Shown: positions 7,638-15,457, counted from the stretch's first letter. The stretch: DNA of 64,000 nt from CAXXIC01 sp049315325 (GCA_049315325.1 JBMOKJ010000005.1:1-64000); one strand, 5' to 3'. Notes: generated by a model not told the origin, from the letters alone. Numbers and translations are program-made.

Positions 7638-7817
7638 ATGACAACAATCACATTAGAGTTGAAAAACGGTGAAGATTTGCACTTTATCGAACGAATAGCC
7701 AAAAGTATTGGCGCGAAAATTATTGTCAATAAGAGTGAACTTATCCAAGATGAGAAGCAGGTTTTCCTTGAAAATTCAAAACAAAGAATGTCGCATATTA
7801 TTTCAAAAAGACTATGA
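7638..7817 (+). CDS. Probable antitoxin of a PemK/MazF-type pair
   Basis: A 59-residue protein beginning MTTITLELKNGEDLHFIERI and ending ENSKQRMSHIISKRL. It is too short for family recognition by eye. It sits immediately before a PemK-like toxin gene and overlaps it by 4 bp (ATGA), the normal antitoxin-first layout. The N-terminal half looks like a short beta-strand/helix segment that could dimerise on DNA, and the C-terminal half is charged and probably binds the toxin. It has an unusually good Shine-Dalgarno for this genome (GAGGAGGG at 7623-7630), which would favour making more antitoxin than toxin. Confidence 0.65.
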   Translation: MTTITLELKNGEDLHFIERIAKSIGAKIIVNKSELIQDEKQVFLENSKQRMSHIISKRL

Positions 7818-8146
7818 GATACCAGCAACGCGATGTAGTAGAGGTAAACTTCTTATTTCCAGATGGAAGCACAAAACCTCACATGGCAATACTTGTTTCA
7901 AATAATCAATTACAAGAGGATGAAGATTTCTTTTATCTTGTTATGATTTCTTCAAAAAATTACAATCCACAATATACCTACGTACTTGACAACGAAATGC
8001 TATCCTTTGCATTGTCAAAGAAAAGTTTTGTAGTTTGTCAGTTACTTTCAGGATACACCGAGCGAGATGTGGTTAGAAAGTTAGGACAAATCAAGAACTC
8101 ATTCTTCCAAGAAATAGTTGAAAAAATAAAGCAATCTATTTTTTAG
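7814..8146 (+). CDS. PemK/MazF-family toxin, probable mRNA interferase
   Basis: A 110-residue protein whose start RDVVEVNFLFPDGSTKPHMAILVSN matches the family pattern of a conserved basic-hydrophobic first strand, F.DG..K.R/H.A and a following strand. The typical central 'VMISS' strand and the late 'SYTERDVVRKLGQI' helix are also present. Family members cleave mRNA at short sites when freed from antitoxin. It overlaps the antitoxin ORF by 4 bp and probably forms one transcript with it. It could instead be a PemK-like protein with lost activity, since the usual Arg of 'KRPA' is replaced by His (KPHMA). Confidence 0.78.
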   Translation: MRYQQRDVVEVNFLFPDGSTKPHMAILVSNNQLQEDEDFFYLVMISSKNYNPQYTYVLDNEMLSFALSKKSFVVCQLLSGYTERDVVRKLGQIKNSFFQEIVEKIKQSIF

Positions 8147-8160
8147 CTCTCCCCCCCTCT

Positions 8161-8210
8161 GGCGCAAGTTTAACGAAGTGTAACTTGTGACTATAATTTA
8201 TACAGTTTGC
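8161..8210. repeat. Dispersed 50-bp repeat, copy 1
   Basis: Begins GGCGCAAGTTTAACGAAGTG and ends ACAGTTTGC. It matches 63874-63923 at 47 of 50 positions by direct comparison. It contains the inverted AGTT/AACT pair around GAAG. Confidence 0.85.
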
Positions 8211-8225
8211 CTGCGATAGTAATCG

Positions 8226-8253
8226 GGTTCGCCGCGAACAAATCCCGTAGGGA
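8226..8253. repeat. Small palindromes beside repeat copy 1
   Basis: GTTCG-CCG-CGAAC at about 8227-8239 and ATCCC-GTA-GGGAT at about 8243-8255 are back-to-back perfect palindromes just before the Fic gene promoter. They look like dispersed repeat remnants. Confidence 0.4.
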
Positions 8254-8286
8254 TGAATCATCTTTTCGCTATGTGGTCTCACCCCG

Positions 8287-8316
8287 TTGCAAAAATTGGA
8301 ATATTGCGTATCTTTG
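8287..8316 (+). promoter_or_regulatory. Promoter of the BRO-N/Fic gene
   Basis: TTGC (8287-8290), an 18-bp spacer and TATCTTTG (8309-8316) fit the Bacteroidota -33/-7 consensus well. The predicted start codon lies about 75 bp downstream. Confidence 0.65.
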
Positions 8317-8390
8317 TTTTTTGCAAATAAGGTGAGCATTGTATAATTGGAATCAGTGTGCGAACAATGTCTCTAAACGCAGGATTAAAA

Positions 8391-9272
8391 ATGAACCATC
8401 CACAAAAAATATCTATCCGCTTTTTTGACGACCGTGAAGTGCGGGCATTGTGGGACGACGAAAATGCCAAGTGGTGGTTCTCGGTGTTGGATATTGTAGC
8501 CGTGCTTACAGACCAAAATGACTACGCCAAAAATCGCAACTATTGGAAATACCTGAAAGCAAGGTTGAAGAAAGAAGGCAGTCAGTTGGTTAGTGCTACT
8601 ACCCAACTGAAATTGCTGGCAGGCGATGGTAAACGCTATTTGTCTGATATGCTTGATTACAACGGAATAATTGCATTAGGCAAAGAGTTCCCGGGCAAAA
8701 AGGCAAACCGATTTATCGAATGGTTTACCTATAGTGATGAAAGCATCGACGGGAAAAGCAAAACGAAAGCTTATGCACTGTTCGAAAGCTCTTTTATCAA
8801 CAGTATAGAGGTAGGCACAGCCAATGGATTACAACAAATTCACGCCTATTTGTTTGGTGGGTTGTACGATTTTGCTGGTCAAATCAGACAGAAAAACATT
8901 TCGAAAGGCGGGTTCCAATTTGCTGTATCGCACTTCCTTGGTGCCACATTAAAGCAAATAGATGAAATGCCCGAAAATACGTTTGATGAAATTGTCGAAA
9001 AATATGTAGAGATGAACATTGCTCACCCATTTATGGAAGGTAACGGCCGCAGTACCCGGATATGGCTAGATTTGATCTTGAAAAACCGATTAAAAAAATG
9101 TGTTGATTGGAGCAAAATAGGTAAAACTGATTACATGGATGCTATGGTCGTGAGTGCAGTAAACAGTAGCATCCTAAAAACATTACTGAAAGAAGCCTTA
9201 ACCGAGCATATTGACAGCCGCGAAATGTTTTTGAAAGGTATTGATTACTCCTATTATTATGAGGAGAATTGA
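8391..9272 (+). CDS. BRO-N domain fused to Fic domain (possible AMPylating toxin)
   Basis: A 293-residue protein with two recognisable parts. Residues about 1-110 (IRFFDDREVRALWDDENAKW, FSVLDIVAVLTD, KYLKARLKKEG) look like the BRO-N DNA-binding domain of phage antirepressors. Residues about 130-290 form a Fic domain with a complete active-site motif HPFMEGNGRSTR (212-223), which in active family members transfers AMP or another phosphate-containing group to a target protein's hydroxyl. NSIEVG near the start of the Fic domain could be a degenerate autoinhibitory helix, but the usual S/TxxxE(G/N) spacing is not exact. I chose ATG 8391 because BRO-N homology starts right after it; upstream GTG and ATG codons at 8358 and 8367 are possible. 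It is alone in its transcript, so no separate antitoxin is evident. Confidence 0.85.
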   Translation: MNHPQKISIRFFDDREVRALWDDENAKWWFSVLDIVAVLTDQNDYAKNRNYWKYLKARLKKEGSQLVSATTQLKLLAGDGKRYLSDMLDYNGIIALGKEFPGKKANRFIEWFTYSDESIDGKSKTKAYALFESSFINSIEVGTANGLQQIHAYLFGGLYDFAGQIRQKNISKGGFQFAVSHFLGATLKQIDEMPENTFDEIVEKYVEMNIAHPFMEGNGRSTRIWLDLILKNRLKKCVDWSKIGKTDYMDAMVVSAVNSSILKTLLKEALTEHIDSREMFLKGIDYSYYYEEN

Positions 9273-9501
9273 AAAAGTTACAAGGAACTAGTCACACTTA
9301 AGAATAGATATGTTCCATTTTAGGATTTATCAACAAATCATCCGCATTAACCATCCAACCAACTGACAAAATTTCCGATTTTTGCTTTATGTGTGGCAGA
9401 AGTTCTTCTCTTTTTCGTATTTTTGCCAATTGTAAGCAAAGCGATCACAATGATATTTTGACTTACGACTTATAACTTACGACTACAATTTGTACTATTT
9501 T

Positions 9502-10728
9502 ATGGCAAAATCTGATGTTCAATTAATCAAACAGCGTTTCGGGATAATCGGCAATTCGTCCGAGTTAATTCGTGCCATTGATATAGCGATGCAGGTAGCG
9601 CCCACCGATTTGGCTGTGCTAATTACCGGCGAAAGTGGTGTCGGTAAAGAGTATTTTCCACAAATAATACATCAAAACAGCCGTCGGAAACATGGCAGTT
9701 ACATAGCTGTCAATTGTGGCGCGATTCCCGAAGGAACCATCGATTCAGAGCTTTTCGGACACGAGAAGGGCTCGTTTACGGGTGCATTATCCGACCGTAA
9801 AGGATATTTCGAAGAGGCAAACGGTGGTACAATCTTCTTGGATGAAGTGGGTGAATTACCCCTTCCTACTCAAGCTCGCTTGCTACGTGTGCTCGAATCG
9901 GGCGAATTTATTAAAGTCGGTTCGTCGAAGGTGCTCAAGACTAATGTGCGCATTGTTGCAGCTACCAACCTGAATATGGAGCAGGCTATCAGCGATGGTC
10001 GTTTTCGCGAAGATTTATACTACCGACTCAATTCGGTGCCCATCATTGTGCCACCATTGCGTGAGCGTGGTGACGATATTTACCTCTTGTTTCGTAAATT
10101 CTCGGCAGATTTTGCAGAGAAATACCGAATGCCAGCTATCACACTCACAGAAGAGGCGCGCCGATTGTTGGTGAATTACCGTTTTCCGGGGAATATTCGC
10201 CAACTTAAGAACATTACCGAGCAAATTTCGATTCTCGAACAATCGAGGGAGATAGGTCTCGATACGCTTAAAATGTATTTGCCCAATCACGATTTGGCGC
10301 GTTTTCCTGCCCTTATGGCGAAAGGGAAAGAGGAGCGAACGTTTGGCTCTGAGCGCGAAATATTGTATCAGGTGCTCTTTGATATGCGTCAAGAGATGCA
10401 CGAACTGAAGCAACTCGTACACGATATTATGGCAGGGAACGAGGCAGAGTTGGCGAAAGTATCGATGTATCCACCTGTAGAGCCTGTGTTGAATTCACAA
10501 GCGGTCTCTGTGCCTACCATTCAAATTAAGCCGCAACCGACCGAAGAGGTGCATTATGCAGAAGCCTACGAAGAGGATGAATCGGTTTCGTTAGACGAAT
10601 TGGAGAAGGAAACTATTCGCAAAGCGTTGGAAAAATACAAGGGAAAACGTCGTCCTGCTGCTGATGAGTTGCAGATTTCGGAACGCACACTTTACCGCAA
10701 AATAAAAGAATACGACCTCGAAGATTAG
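9502..10728 (+). CDS. Sigma-54-dependent transcriptional activator lacking an N-terminal sensor domain
   Basis: A 408-residue AAA+ activator of RNA polymerase carrying sigma-54. The AAA+ domain starts almost at the N-terminus: Walker A GESGVGKE (43-50), the sigma-54 contact loop GSFTGA (90-95), Walker B TIFLDEVGEL, and the arginine-finger region FREDLYYRL. The C-terminal Fis-type helix-turn-helix (about 368-408, LEKETIRKALEKYKGKRRPAADELQISERTLYRKI) binds DNA. There is no receiver, GAF or PAS domain, so activity may be set by amount or by partners. It lies directly before lptE, the TPR-like gene and secG, as often in Bacteroidetes. I chose ATG 9502 over the TTG at 9490. Confidence 0.93.
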   Translation: MAKSDVQLIKQRFGIIGNSSELIRAIDIAMQVAPTDLAVLITGESGVGKEYFPQIIHQNSRRKHGSYIAVNCGAIPEGTIDSELFGHEKGSFTGALSDRKGYFEEANGGTIFLDEVGELPLPTQARLLRVLESGEFIKVGSSKVLKTNVRIVAATNLNMEQAISDGRFREDLYYRLNSVPIIVPPLRERGDDIYLLFRKFSADFAEKYRMPAITLTEEARRLLVNYRFPGNIRQLKNITEQISILEQSREIGLDTLKMYLPNHDLARFPALMAKGKEERTFGSEREILYQVLFDMRQEMHELKQLVHDIMAGNEAELAKVSMYPPVEPVLNSQAVSVPTIQIKPQPTEEVHYAEAYEEDESVSLDELEKETIRKALEKYKGKRRPAADELQISERTLYRKIKEYDLED

Positions 10729-10740
10729 GCGATAAAAATA

Positions 10741-10855
10741 AGCCCCTAAATCCCCTAAGGGGACTCTTGATTATACAGATAAATAGCTGTTAATCAATGA
10801 GCTGTAATTCATAATGTTGCTTCTTCGGAAGTCCCCTTTAGGGGATTTAGGGGCC
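10741..10855. repeat. Long inverted repeat of GC-rich palindromic elements
   Basis: The left arm (10741-10764, G-CCCC-TAAAT-CCCC-TAA-GGGG-ACTC) and the right arm (10829-10855) are near-perfect inverted copies separated by about 65 bp. Each arm contains its own C4/G4 palindrome. It could form a large cruciform or RNA hairpin between the activator gene and lptE. Related copies lie inside the genes at 6231, 6311 and 58602. Confidence 0.8.
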
Positions 10856-10869
10856 AAATTGATAATACA

Positions 10870-11373
10870 ATGTATAAATATATTCTGATAGTCTTTCTCT
10901 CCGCTCTGATGAGCAGTTGCACCGTGGCTTATAAGTTCAACGGGGCTTCGATTGATTATGCTAAAACGAAAACGGTTTCGATAGCCGATTTCCCAATTCG
11001 TACGGCCAATGTTTATAGTCCGCTTTCGCAAACATTCTCCGAAGGGTTGCGCGATATATTCCAACGCCAAACCCGTCTCAGGATGGTCAAACAAAATGGT
11101 GATTTGCACTTCGAAGGAGAGATTACAGGGTACGATTTCACCCCTCAAGCCGTTAAAGAGAATGCTTTTGCATCTGTTACCCGACTGACGGTGACTGTAC
11201 GAGTGAAGTTTACTAATCGCGTAGATTCGAAGCAAAATTTCGATCAATCGTTTAGCGCATTTCGCGATTTCCCATCAACCAAGATGCCTACTGAAGTGCA
11301 GGATCAGCTCATCAAAGAGATGGTGGAGGAGATGACCGACCAAATATACAACGCCAGTGTTGCAAACTGGTAA
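10870..11373 (+). CDS. lptE: LptE-like LPS assembly lipoprotein
   Basis: A 167-residue lipoprotein with signal peptide and lipobox LMSSC (Cys17 acylated), predicted to sit on the inner face of the outer membrane. The body (TVSIADFPIRTANVYSPLSQTFSEGLRDIF, LHFEGEITGYDFTP, KEMVEEMTDQIYN) follows the LptE fold seen in Bacteroidetes: a first strand about 'I.NF.N.A', a helix binding LptD, then strands and a last helix. LptE plugs the LptD barrel that inserts lipopolysaccharide. It is the second gene of the run from the sigma-54 activator to secG; the spacing from the activator gene is taken up by an inverted repeat. Confidence 0.85.
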   Translation: MYKYILIVFLSALMSSCTVAYKFNGASIDYAKTKTVSIADFPIRTANVYSPLSQTFSEGLRDIFQRQTRLRMVKQNGDLHFEGEITGYDFTPQAVKENAFASVTRLTVTVRVKFTNRVDSKQNFDQSFSAFRDFPSTKMPTEVQDQLIKEMVEEMTDQIYNASVANW

Positions 11374-11412
11374 GACTGACTATTTCGCATCTTAAATCAT
11401 TTCAATAATCGC

Positions 11413-12207
11413 ATGCTGCCCGAAAAACTCTACTCCTGGATGGACGATTCTACTGCTTTGACCTCCGACACGCTCAATGAGTTGGCGGAGGCAGTCGATT
11501 ATTATCCCTATTTTCAGGCGTTACGTTTTTTATATCTCAAGAATCTCTATTTGACGAAATCTCCAAATTTCTATTCAGAACTTGAGGTGGCAGCAGTTTA
11601 TGTGTCTGATCGAAAAAAGCTGTTTACCTATCTTGCCGTAGTTGAAGGTCTGTGGAACGATGTTTTTGCACATTTTGCCGAGAAAAAGAAAGAGAAGAGT
11701 GAAGAAGCGTCATCCAATACACTGTTGTTGATAGATAATTTTCTTGCCGATTTTGCCCCCGAAATGTTGGAGCAAAAGCCGTTGCCCACGCACAAAGCAG
11801 CCCGAATGGCTATGGCTACACAGGATTATGCGGCATTGTTGCTCGAAGACGGAGCTACAGATAACGTTACAACTGAATTGAGCGAAGTGGTTCGTTTTAA
11901 GAATCACGACCTGATTGACGAGTTTATCTCTTTTGCCGGCGATCGAGATGCTATGCGTCAACAGTTATTGACAACTGATACAGACTCCGAAGCCTCGACT
12001 CTTATCCTCGACGAGAACAACGATATCTTGAATGAAGAGGATCTCCTGACCGAAAGTCTAGCTAAAATCTACATCAAGCAGAAGCGTTACTACAAAGCCA
12101 TCGAAATAATTCGGAGATTAAGTTTGAAATATCCGGAAAAAAGTATTTACTTTGCAGACCAAATTCGTTTTTTGGAAAAACTGATTAATAACATCAAAAA
12201 AGAATAG
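11413..12207 (+). CDS. TPR-like helical protein, function unknown
   Basis: A 264-residue soluble, mostly helical protein conserved between lptE and secG in Bacteroidetes. The N-terminus (LYSWMDDSTALTSDTLNELAEAVDYYPYFQALRFL) is a conserved first unit and the C-terminus (TESLAKIYIKQKRYYKAIEIIRRLSLKYPEKS) is a tetratricopeptide-like hairpin. The middle part is acidic and variable. No catalytic motif is visible. The tight spacing to secG (2 bp) suggests shared translation and perhaps a scaffold role near the secretion machinery; this is inference from context only. Confidence 0.8.
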   Translation: MLPEKLYSWMDDSTALTSDTLNELAEAVDYYPYFQALRFLYLKNLYLTKSPNFYSELEVAAVYVSDRKKLFTYLAVVEGLWNDVFAHFAEKKKEKSEEASSNTLLLIDNFLADFAPEMLEQKPLPTHKAARMAMATQDYAALLLEDGATDNVTTELSEVVRFKNHDLIDEFISFAGDRDAMRQQLLTTDTDSEASTLILDENNDILNEEDLLTESLAKIYIKQKRYYKAIEIIRRLSLKYPEKSIYFADQIRFLEKLINNIKKE

Positions 12208-12209
12208 CA

Positions 12210-12557
12210 ATGAATCTGTTTATCACCATTTTAATTTTAATAGCTGCTGTTTTTATGATTCTCATCGTTTTGGTTCAAAACTCAAAAGGTGGTGGTCTAG
12301 CAGCAGGATTTTCTTCGTCAAACCAAATTATGGGCGTTCGCAAAACAACCGACTTCCTTGAAAAAGCAACATGGGGTTTAGCAATCGCAATGATGGTTTT
12401 AAGCATTATTATTGCGGCATTTCCAAAACAAGAAGCAGTGTCTGATGAAGCTGCCATTAAAGTAGAACAAACCACCACTCCAATGCCGGGTGCTGCCAAT
12501 CCAGGTTTCGATGCGAAAGCACCTGTGAAAGCACCACAACAAGCTCCAGCAAAATAA
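12210..12557 (+). CDS. secG: Preprotein translocase subunit SecG
   Basis: A 115-residue inner-membrane protein with two membrane helices (residues about 2-20 and 55-73) and the conserved loop VLVQNSKGGGLAAGF between them. It is the accessory subunit of the SecYEG channel. The C-terminal tail is low-complexity and rich in Ala, Pro and Lys, which is longer than in E. coli but normal in this phylum. The gene follows the TPR-like gene by 2 bp and ends at a strong terminator, so the run beginning at 9502 or 10870 is probably one transcription unit. Confidence 0.93.
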   Translation: MNLFITILILIAAVFMILIVLVQNSKGGGLAAGFSSSNQIMGVRKTTDFLEKATWGLAIAMMVLSIIIAAFPKQEAVSDEAAIKVEQTTTPMPGAANPGFDAKAPVKAPQQAPAK

Positions 12558-12579
12558 TATTTACAACACCATATCCTTT

Positions 12580-12618
12580 AACGGACAGATAGTGCATACG
12601 CAGTGTCTGTCCGTTTTT
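12580..12618 (+). terminator. Terminator after secG
   Basis: AACGGACAGA (12580-12589) pairs perfectly with TCTGTCCGTT (12606-12615) and is followed by further T residues. Confidence 0.85.
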
Positions 12619-12706
12619 CTTTTCTCAAATGCGATGATATATTGAAATAGCATTTTGTCAATAATTGTCAATAATGAAGAGAAAATGATATTTTTTTTGC
12701 AGAAAG

Positions 12707-12737
12707 TTGCGTACATTGAGTACTTTGATTATATTTG
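12707..12737 (+). promoter_or_regulatory. Promoter of the Lrp-family gene
   Basis: TTGC (12707-12710), a 19-bp spacer and TATATTTG (12730-12737) fit the phylum's consensus very well. The start codon is 34 bp after the -7 box. Confidence 0.7.
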
Positions 12738-12770
12738 CTTACAAATTGTAAAAATATAAAACACACAATT

Positions 12771-13229
12771 ATGGAAAAGATTGATGCACTAGACAGGCAC
12801 ATCTTGGAGATTATCTCACACAATGCACGTATTCCATTCAAAGACGTTGCTGCAGAGTGCGGTGTTTCCAGAGCTGCTATTCATCAGCGTGTACAACGTA
12901 TGATTGATATGAACGTAATCACCGGCTCTGGCTATACGGTTAGTCCGAAAATTTTGGGTTACGGATCGTGTACCTACATTGGTGTGAAGCTCGAAAAAGG
13001 TTCATTGTATAAAAATGTTTATCCCGAGTTGGAGAAGATTCCTGAGATTGTTGAGTGTCATTTCACAACAGGACCATACACCATGTTGGTGAAGCTTTAT
13101 GCGAAAGACAACGAGCACCTAATGGAGTTGGTGAACACTAAAATTCAAGAGATAAAAGGGGTGATTGCAACAGAAACGTTGATTTCGCTCGACCAAAGCA
13201 TTAAAAGAGAGATTCCGGTTAAAAAGTAA
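12771..13229 (+). CDS. Lrp/AsnC-family transcriptional regulator
   Basis: A 152-residue regulator. The N-terminal HTH (IDALDRHILEIISHNARIPFKDVAAECGVSRAAIHQRVQRM) starts at residue 3 and the C-terminal RAM/AsnC domain (about 70-148, alpha-beta sandwich ending TLISLDQSIKREI) binds small amino-acid-type ligands and forms dimers or octamers. I chose ATG 12771; the upstream ATG would add 12 residues with no family match. It is monocistronic with its own promoter and a terminator shared with the convergent ribF. Regulated genes cannot be told from this sequence. Confidence 0.92.
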   Translation: MEKIDALDRHILEIISHNARIPFKDVAAECGVSRAAIHQRVQRMIDMNVITGSGYTVSPKILGYGSCTYIGVKLEKGSLYKNVYPELEKIPEIVECHFTTGPYTMLVKLYAKDNEHLMELVNTKIQEIKGVIATETLISLDQSIKREIPVKK

Positions 13230-13249
13230 GAGATAGTATCCGGATTTAC

Positions 13250-13287
13250 AAAGGCTATTGCAGGAGACTGCTTTAGCCTTTTTTTGT
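13250..13287. terminator. Bidirectional terminator between the Lrp gene and ribF
   Basis: AAGGCTA and TAGCCTT form a 7-bp stem around 13251-13280, followed by a T-run on the plus strand. It overlaps the last codons of ribF on the other strand. Confidence 0.6.
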
Positions 13288-14205
13288 AATAAAATGCAGT
13301 GCCTGCTCTTTATCAGAGAAAAGCTGTGCTTTCAGTTCATTCAGACCGCTCATCTTTCGTTCGTTACGTAATTTATGAAGAAATTCTACTTCGACTGATT
13401 GATGGTAAATATCGTCATCAAAGTCAAAAAGATTAACCTCAATGGTGAGTTGCAGATTCTCAGCAATTGTTGGGCGTAACCCGATATTTAGCATGCCGTA
13501 GAGCCTATTCTCGTCCAAAGTTACTGCGACAACATAAACCCCATTTGATGGGATGATTTTGTTGGAATCAGTCGGTTGTATATTTGCTGTTGGAAATCCA
13601 ATTGTCCGTCCGAGTTTCTGTCCTTCAACCACAGTCCCTAGCAAAGTGTACGGGTGGCTTAAAAGGTGGTTTGCTTCTTCTATTTGTCCAGATAAAACCA
13701 TTTTCCGAATAATCGACGAGCTGACATTCTCTCCGTCGATCTGCAACGCTTCGGCTTTGGTTGTTTTTATGCCTACCGAATTTCCGTAGCGCACATAGTC
13801 GTCGTAGTTGTCTGTTCTGTTTTTGCCAAACCGATGGTCGTATCCAATGACTAAAGCTTCTACCGAAAGTTGCTTTTTAAGCACGTTTTCGAGAAATTCG
13901 AGTGCACTCAGTTGCGCTAATGAAGCGTCGAAATCGAGTACAATGCAGATGTCGATTCCGCTTTCCTCAAGCAACTTTAGTCTTTCGTCTGTTGAGGTGA
14001 GTAGTTCGGGTACGTAATCTGGTTGAACAACTTTGCGCGGATGTTCGTTGAACGTGACCACAGCCGAAGGGATATTGCGAAGCTTAGCCACCGTTTTCAC
14101 CTGTTCGATCAAGTAACGATGCCCCAAATGAACGCCATCGAAAAACCCAATGGTAGCAGCAATTGGCTTCTTGTTGATTAAATTTTTCCCCGAGATAAGT
14201 CTCAT
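13273..14205 (-). CDS. ribF: Bifunctional riboflavin kinase/FMN adenylyltransferase
   Basis: A 310-residue enzyme that phosphorylates riboflavin to FMN and adenylates FMN to FAD. The N-terminal nucleotidyltransferase domain shows TIGFFDGVHLGHRYLI (HxGH-type motif) and the later SSSIIRKMVLSG; the C-terminal kinase domain shows GRTIGFPTANI and GVYVV. Length is normal. The start ATG lies on the stop of the upstream HAD gene (TGATG overlap), so the pair is translationally coupled. The gene ends inside a terminator shared with the convergent Lrp gene. Confidence 0.95.
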   Translation of the reverse strand: MRLISGKNLINKKPIAATIGFFDGVHLGHRYLIEQVKTVAKLRNIPSAVVTFNEHPRKVVQPDYVPELLTSTDERLKLLEESGIDICIVLDFDASLAQLSALEFLENVLKKQLSVEALVIGYDHRFGKNRTDNYDDYVRYGNSVGIKTTKAEALQIDGENVSSSIIRKMVLSGQIEEANHLLSHPYTLLGTVVEGQKLGRTIGFPTANIQPTDSNKIIPSNGVYVVAVTLDENRLYGMLNIGLRPTIAENLQLTIEVNLFDFDDDIYHQSVEVEFLHKLRNERKMSGLNELKAQLFSDKEQALHFITKKG

Positions 14206-14828
14206 CAAGTTAGTTCGTCAAAAATATGAGTGAAGTCTTCCAATGGTTTCGCCAAGTAGGTTTTAAATCCAAGTTCTTGCGCGGTTTTGATGTTGGCGGG
14301 TGAGTCGTCGATAAACAGTGTTTCTTCAGCTTTAATCCCAGCGTCGGCTACCATTTTCTCAAAGATTTCAGCGTGTGGTTTTGACGACTGCATTTCGTAC
14401 GAAAGGTAGCATTTATCGAAATAGTAGCCAATGTTCTTGCCATGTTTGGTAAATGCATTTGGAATTTCGTCTGCGAAATGAATAGCGTTCGTATTGCTGA
14501 GCATCAGAATTTGGAACCGTCTTTTTAATGCCTCGAGCATTTCGAGTTTATAGTCGGGTATTTCAACTAAAAAGGCATCCCAAGCTTTTTTTATCTGTTG
14601 GTCTGTCACCTCTTTGCCAATAAGTTCTCTAATTGAGTTGTAGAAAAATGCGGTTGAAATGGTGCCTTCTTCTAATTGTTGAAATATGCCGGATTGTTTG
14701 TAGTTGCCCAGAAGTTCATCTGCATTGTGAAGGCCTAAATCCACCAGCGCGGATACACATTTTTCGCGGTCTAAGTCGTAGAGAACTCCTCCTAAGTCGA
14801 AAACAATGGTTTTAATTTGTGTGCTCAT
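14205..14828 (-). CDS. HAD-superfamily hydrolase (subfamily IA, YihX-like)
   Basis: A 207-residue cytosolic phosphatase-type protein. Motif I is FDLGGVLYDLD, with the nucleophile Asp but Gly in place of the usual second Asp two residues later, as in YihX-like members. Motif II is MLSNTNAIH, motif III SYEMQSSKPHAEIFE (the Lys) and motif IV LFIDDSPANI. The likely activity is sugar- or nucleotide-phosphate dephosphorylation; because it is coupled to ribF, a role in flavin metabolism such as removing a riboflavin-pathway phosphate is possible but unproven. I chose ATG 14828, not the TTG at 14849. Confidence 0.88.
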   Translation of the reverse strand: MSTQIKTIVFDLGGVLYDLDREKCVSALVDLGLHNADELLGNYKQSGIFQQLEEGTISTAFFYNSIRELIGKEVTDQQIKKAWDAFLVEIPDYKLEMLEALKRRFQILMLSNTNAIHFADEIPNAFTKHGKNIGYYFDKCYLSYEMQSSKPHAEIFEKMVADAGIKAEETLFIDDSPANIKTAQELGFKTYLAKPLEDFTHIFDELT

Positions 14829-14927
14829 TATTACTATTTTGGAGTGCAAATATAGTAATAATATTTGTGGTGAAGTGTTTATGGATTAGTGATGTAGTCA
14901 AATTGTGATGCTAATTGATTTGCAAGA

Positions 14928-15239
14928 TTATTCAAAATCATGGAATTTAATATCGATAGCTTCGGCCTTTTCGATTTCATCTTCACTATTATTATTAATA
15001 AATGAAATTACTTCAAATAATCCGTTTTGGAAATTCTCCATATCTTCTTTGTAGAGAAATAGTTTATGTTTCTCGAAAGTTACTTGAGGCATTTCTCCTG
15101 AATTTGTGACGACTTTCTTGCTTTCAGTAATAGCTATGAAAAAATCATTTTTCCTATTCCTTTTAACATCAAGGTAATAGATTCGTTTCCCCGATTTCAC
15201 GCTTTTTGAAAAAATGATTTCTTGGTCAGATTTTTCCAT
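14928..15239 (-). CDS. PUR-family (DUF3276) DNA/RNA-binding protein
   Basis: A 103-residue single-domain relative of the eukaryotic Pur-alpha repeat, found widely in Bacteroidetes. KSGKRIYYLDVKRNRKNDFFIAITESKKV is the conserved beta-hairpin segment that binds single-stranded nucleic acid, and the C-terminal helix with an acidic tail follows. I chose ATG 15239; the longer reading adds hydrophobic residues with no family match. It stands alone between the HAD gene and the divergent nusB. Binding target is unknown. Confidence 0.85.
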   Translation of the reverse strand: MEKSDQEIIFSKSVKSGKRIYYLDVKRNRKNDFFIAITESKKVVTNSGEMPQVTFEKHKLFLYKEDMENFQNGLFEVISFINNNSEDEIEKAEAIDIKFHDFE

Positions 15240-15423
15240 GGGTCGAAAGTGTAAGTAGTAATTTAGTGTGTGTCCCAAAAAGGAGAAAGTACATATGTGT
15301 AAGTATGTTTGGTAAAGTTGCAACTTATTTTCTGAATATCAAAGTATTTTGTGATGGTTTTTAATTCATCGTCCCTAAAAAAGGATATTTGCAGTTTATT
15401 GATGTGAAGTCGAGGGAAAATTG

Positions 15424-15431
15424 TATCTTTG
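15424..15431 (+). promoter_or_regulatory. -7 box of the nusB operon
   Basis: TATCTTTG lies 26 bp before the nusB ATG. TTGA at 15399-15402 is a possible -33 box with a 21-bp spacer. Confidence 0.5.
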
Positions 15432-15457
15432 CAGCGTAAAAATTGCTCCTTTAAAAG

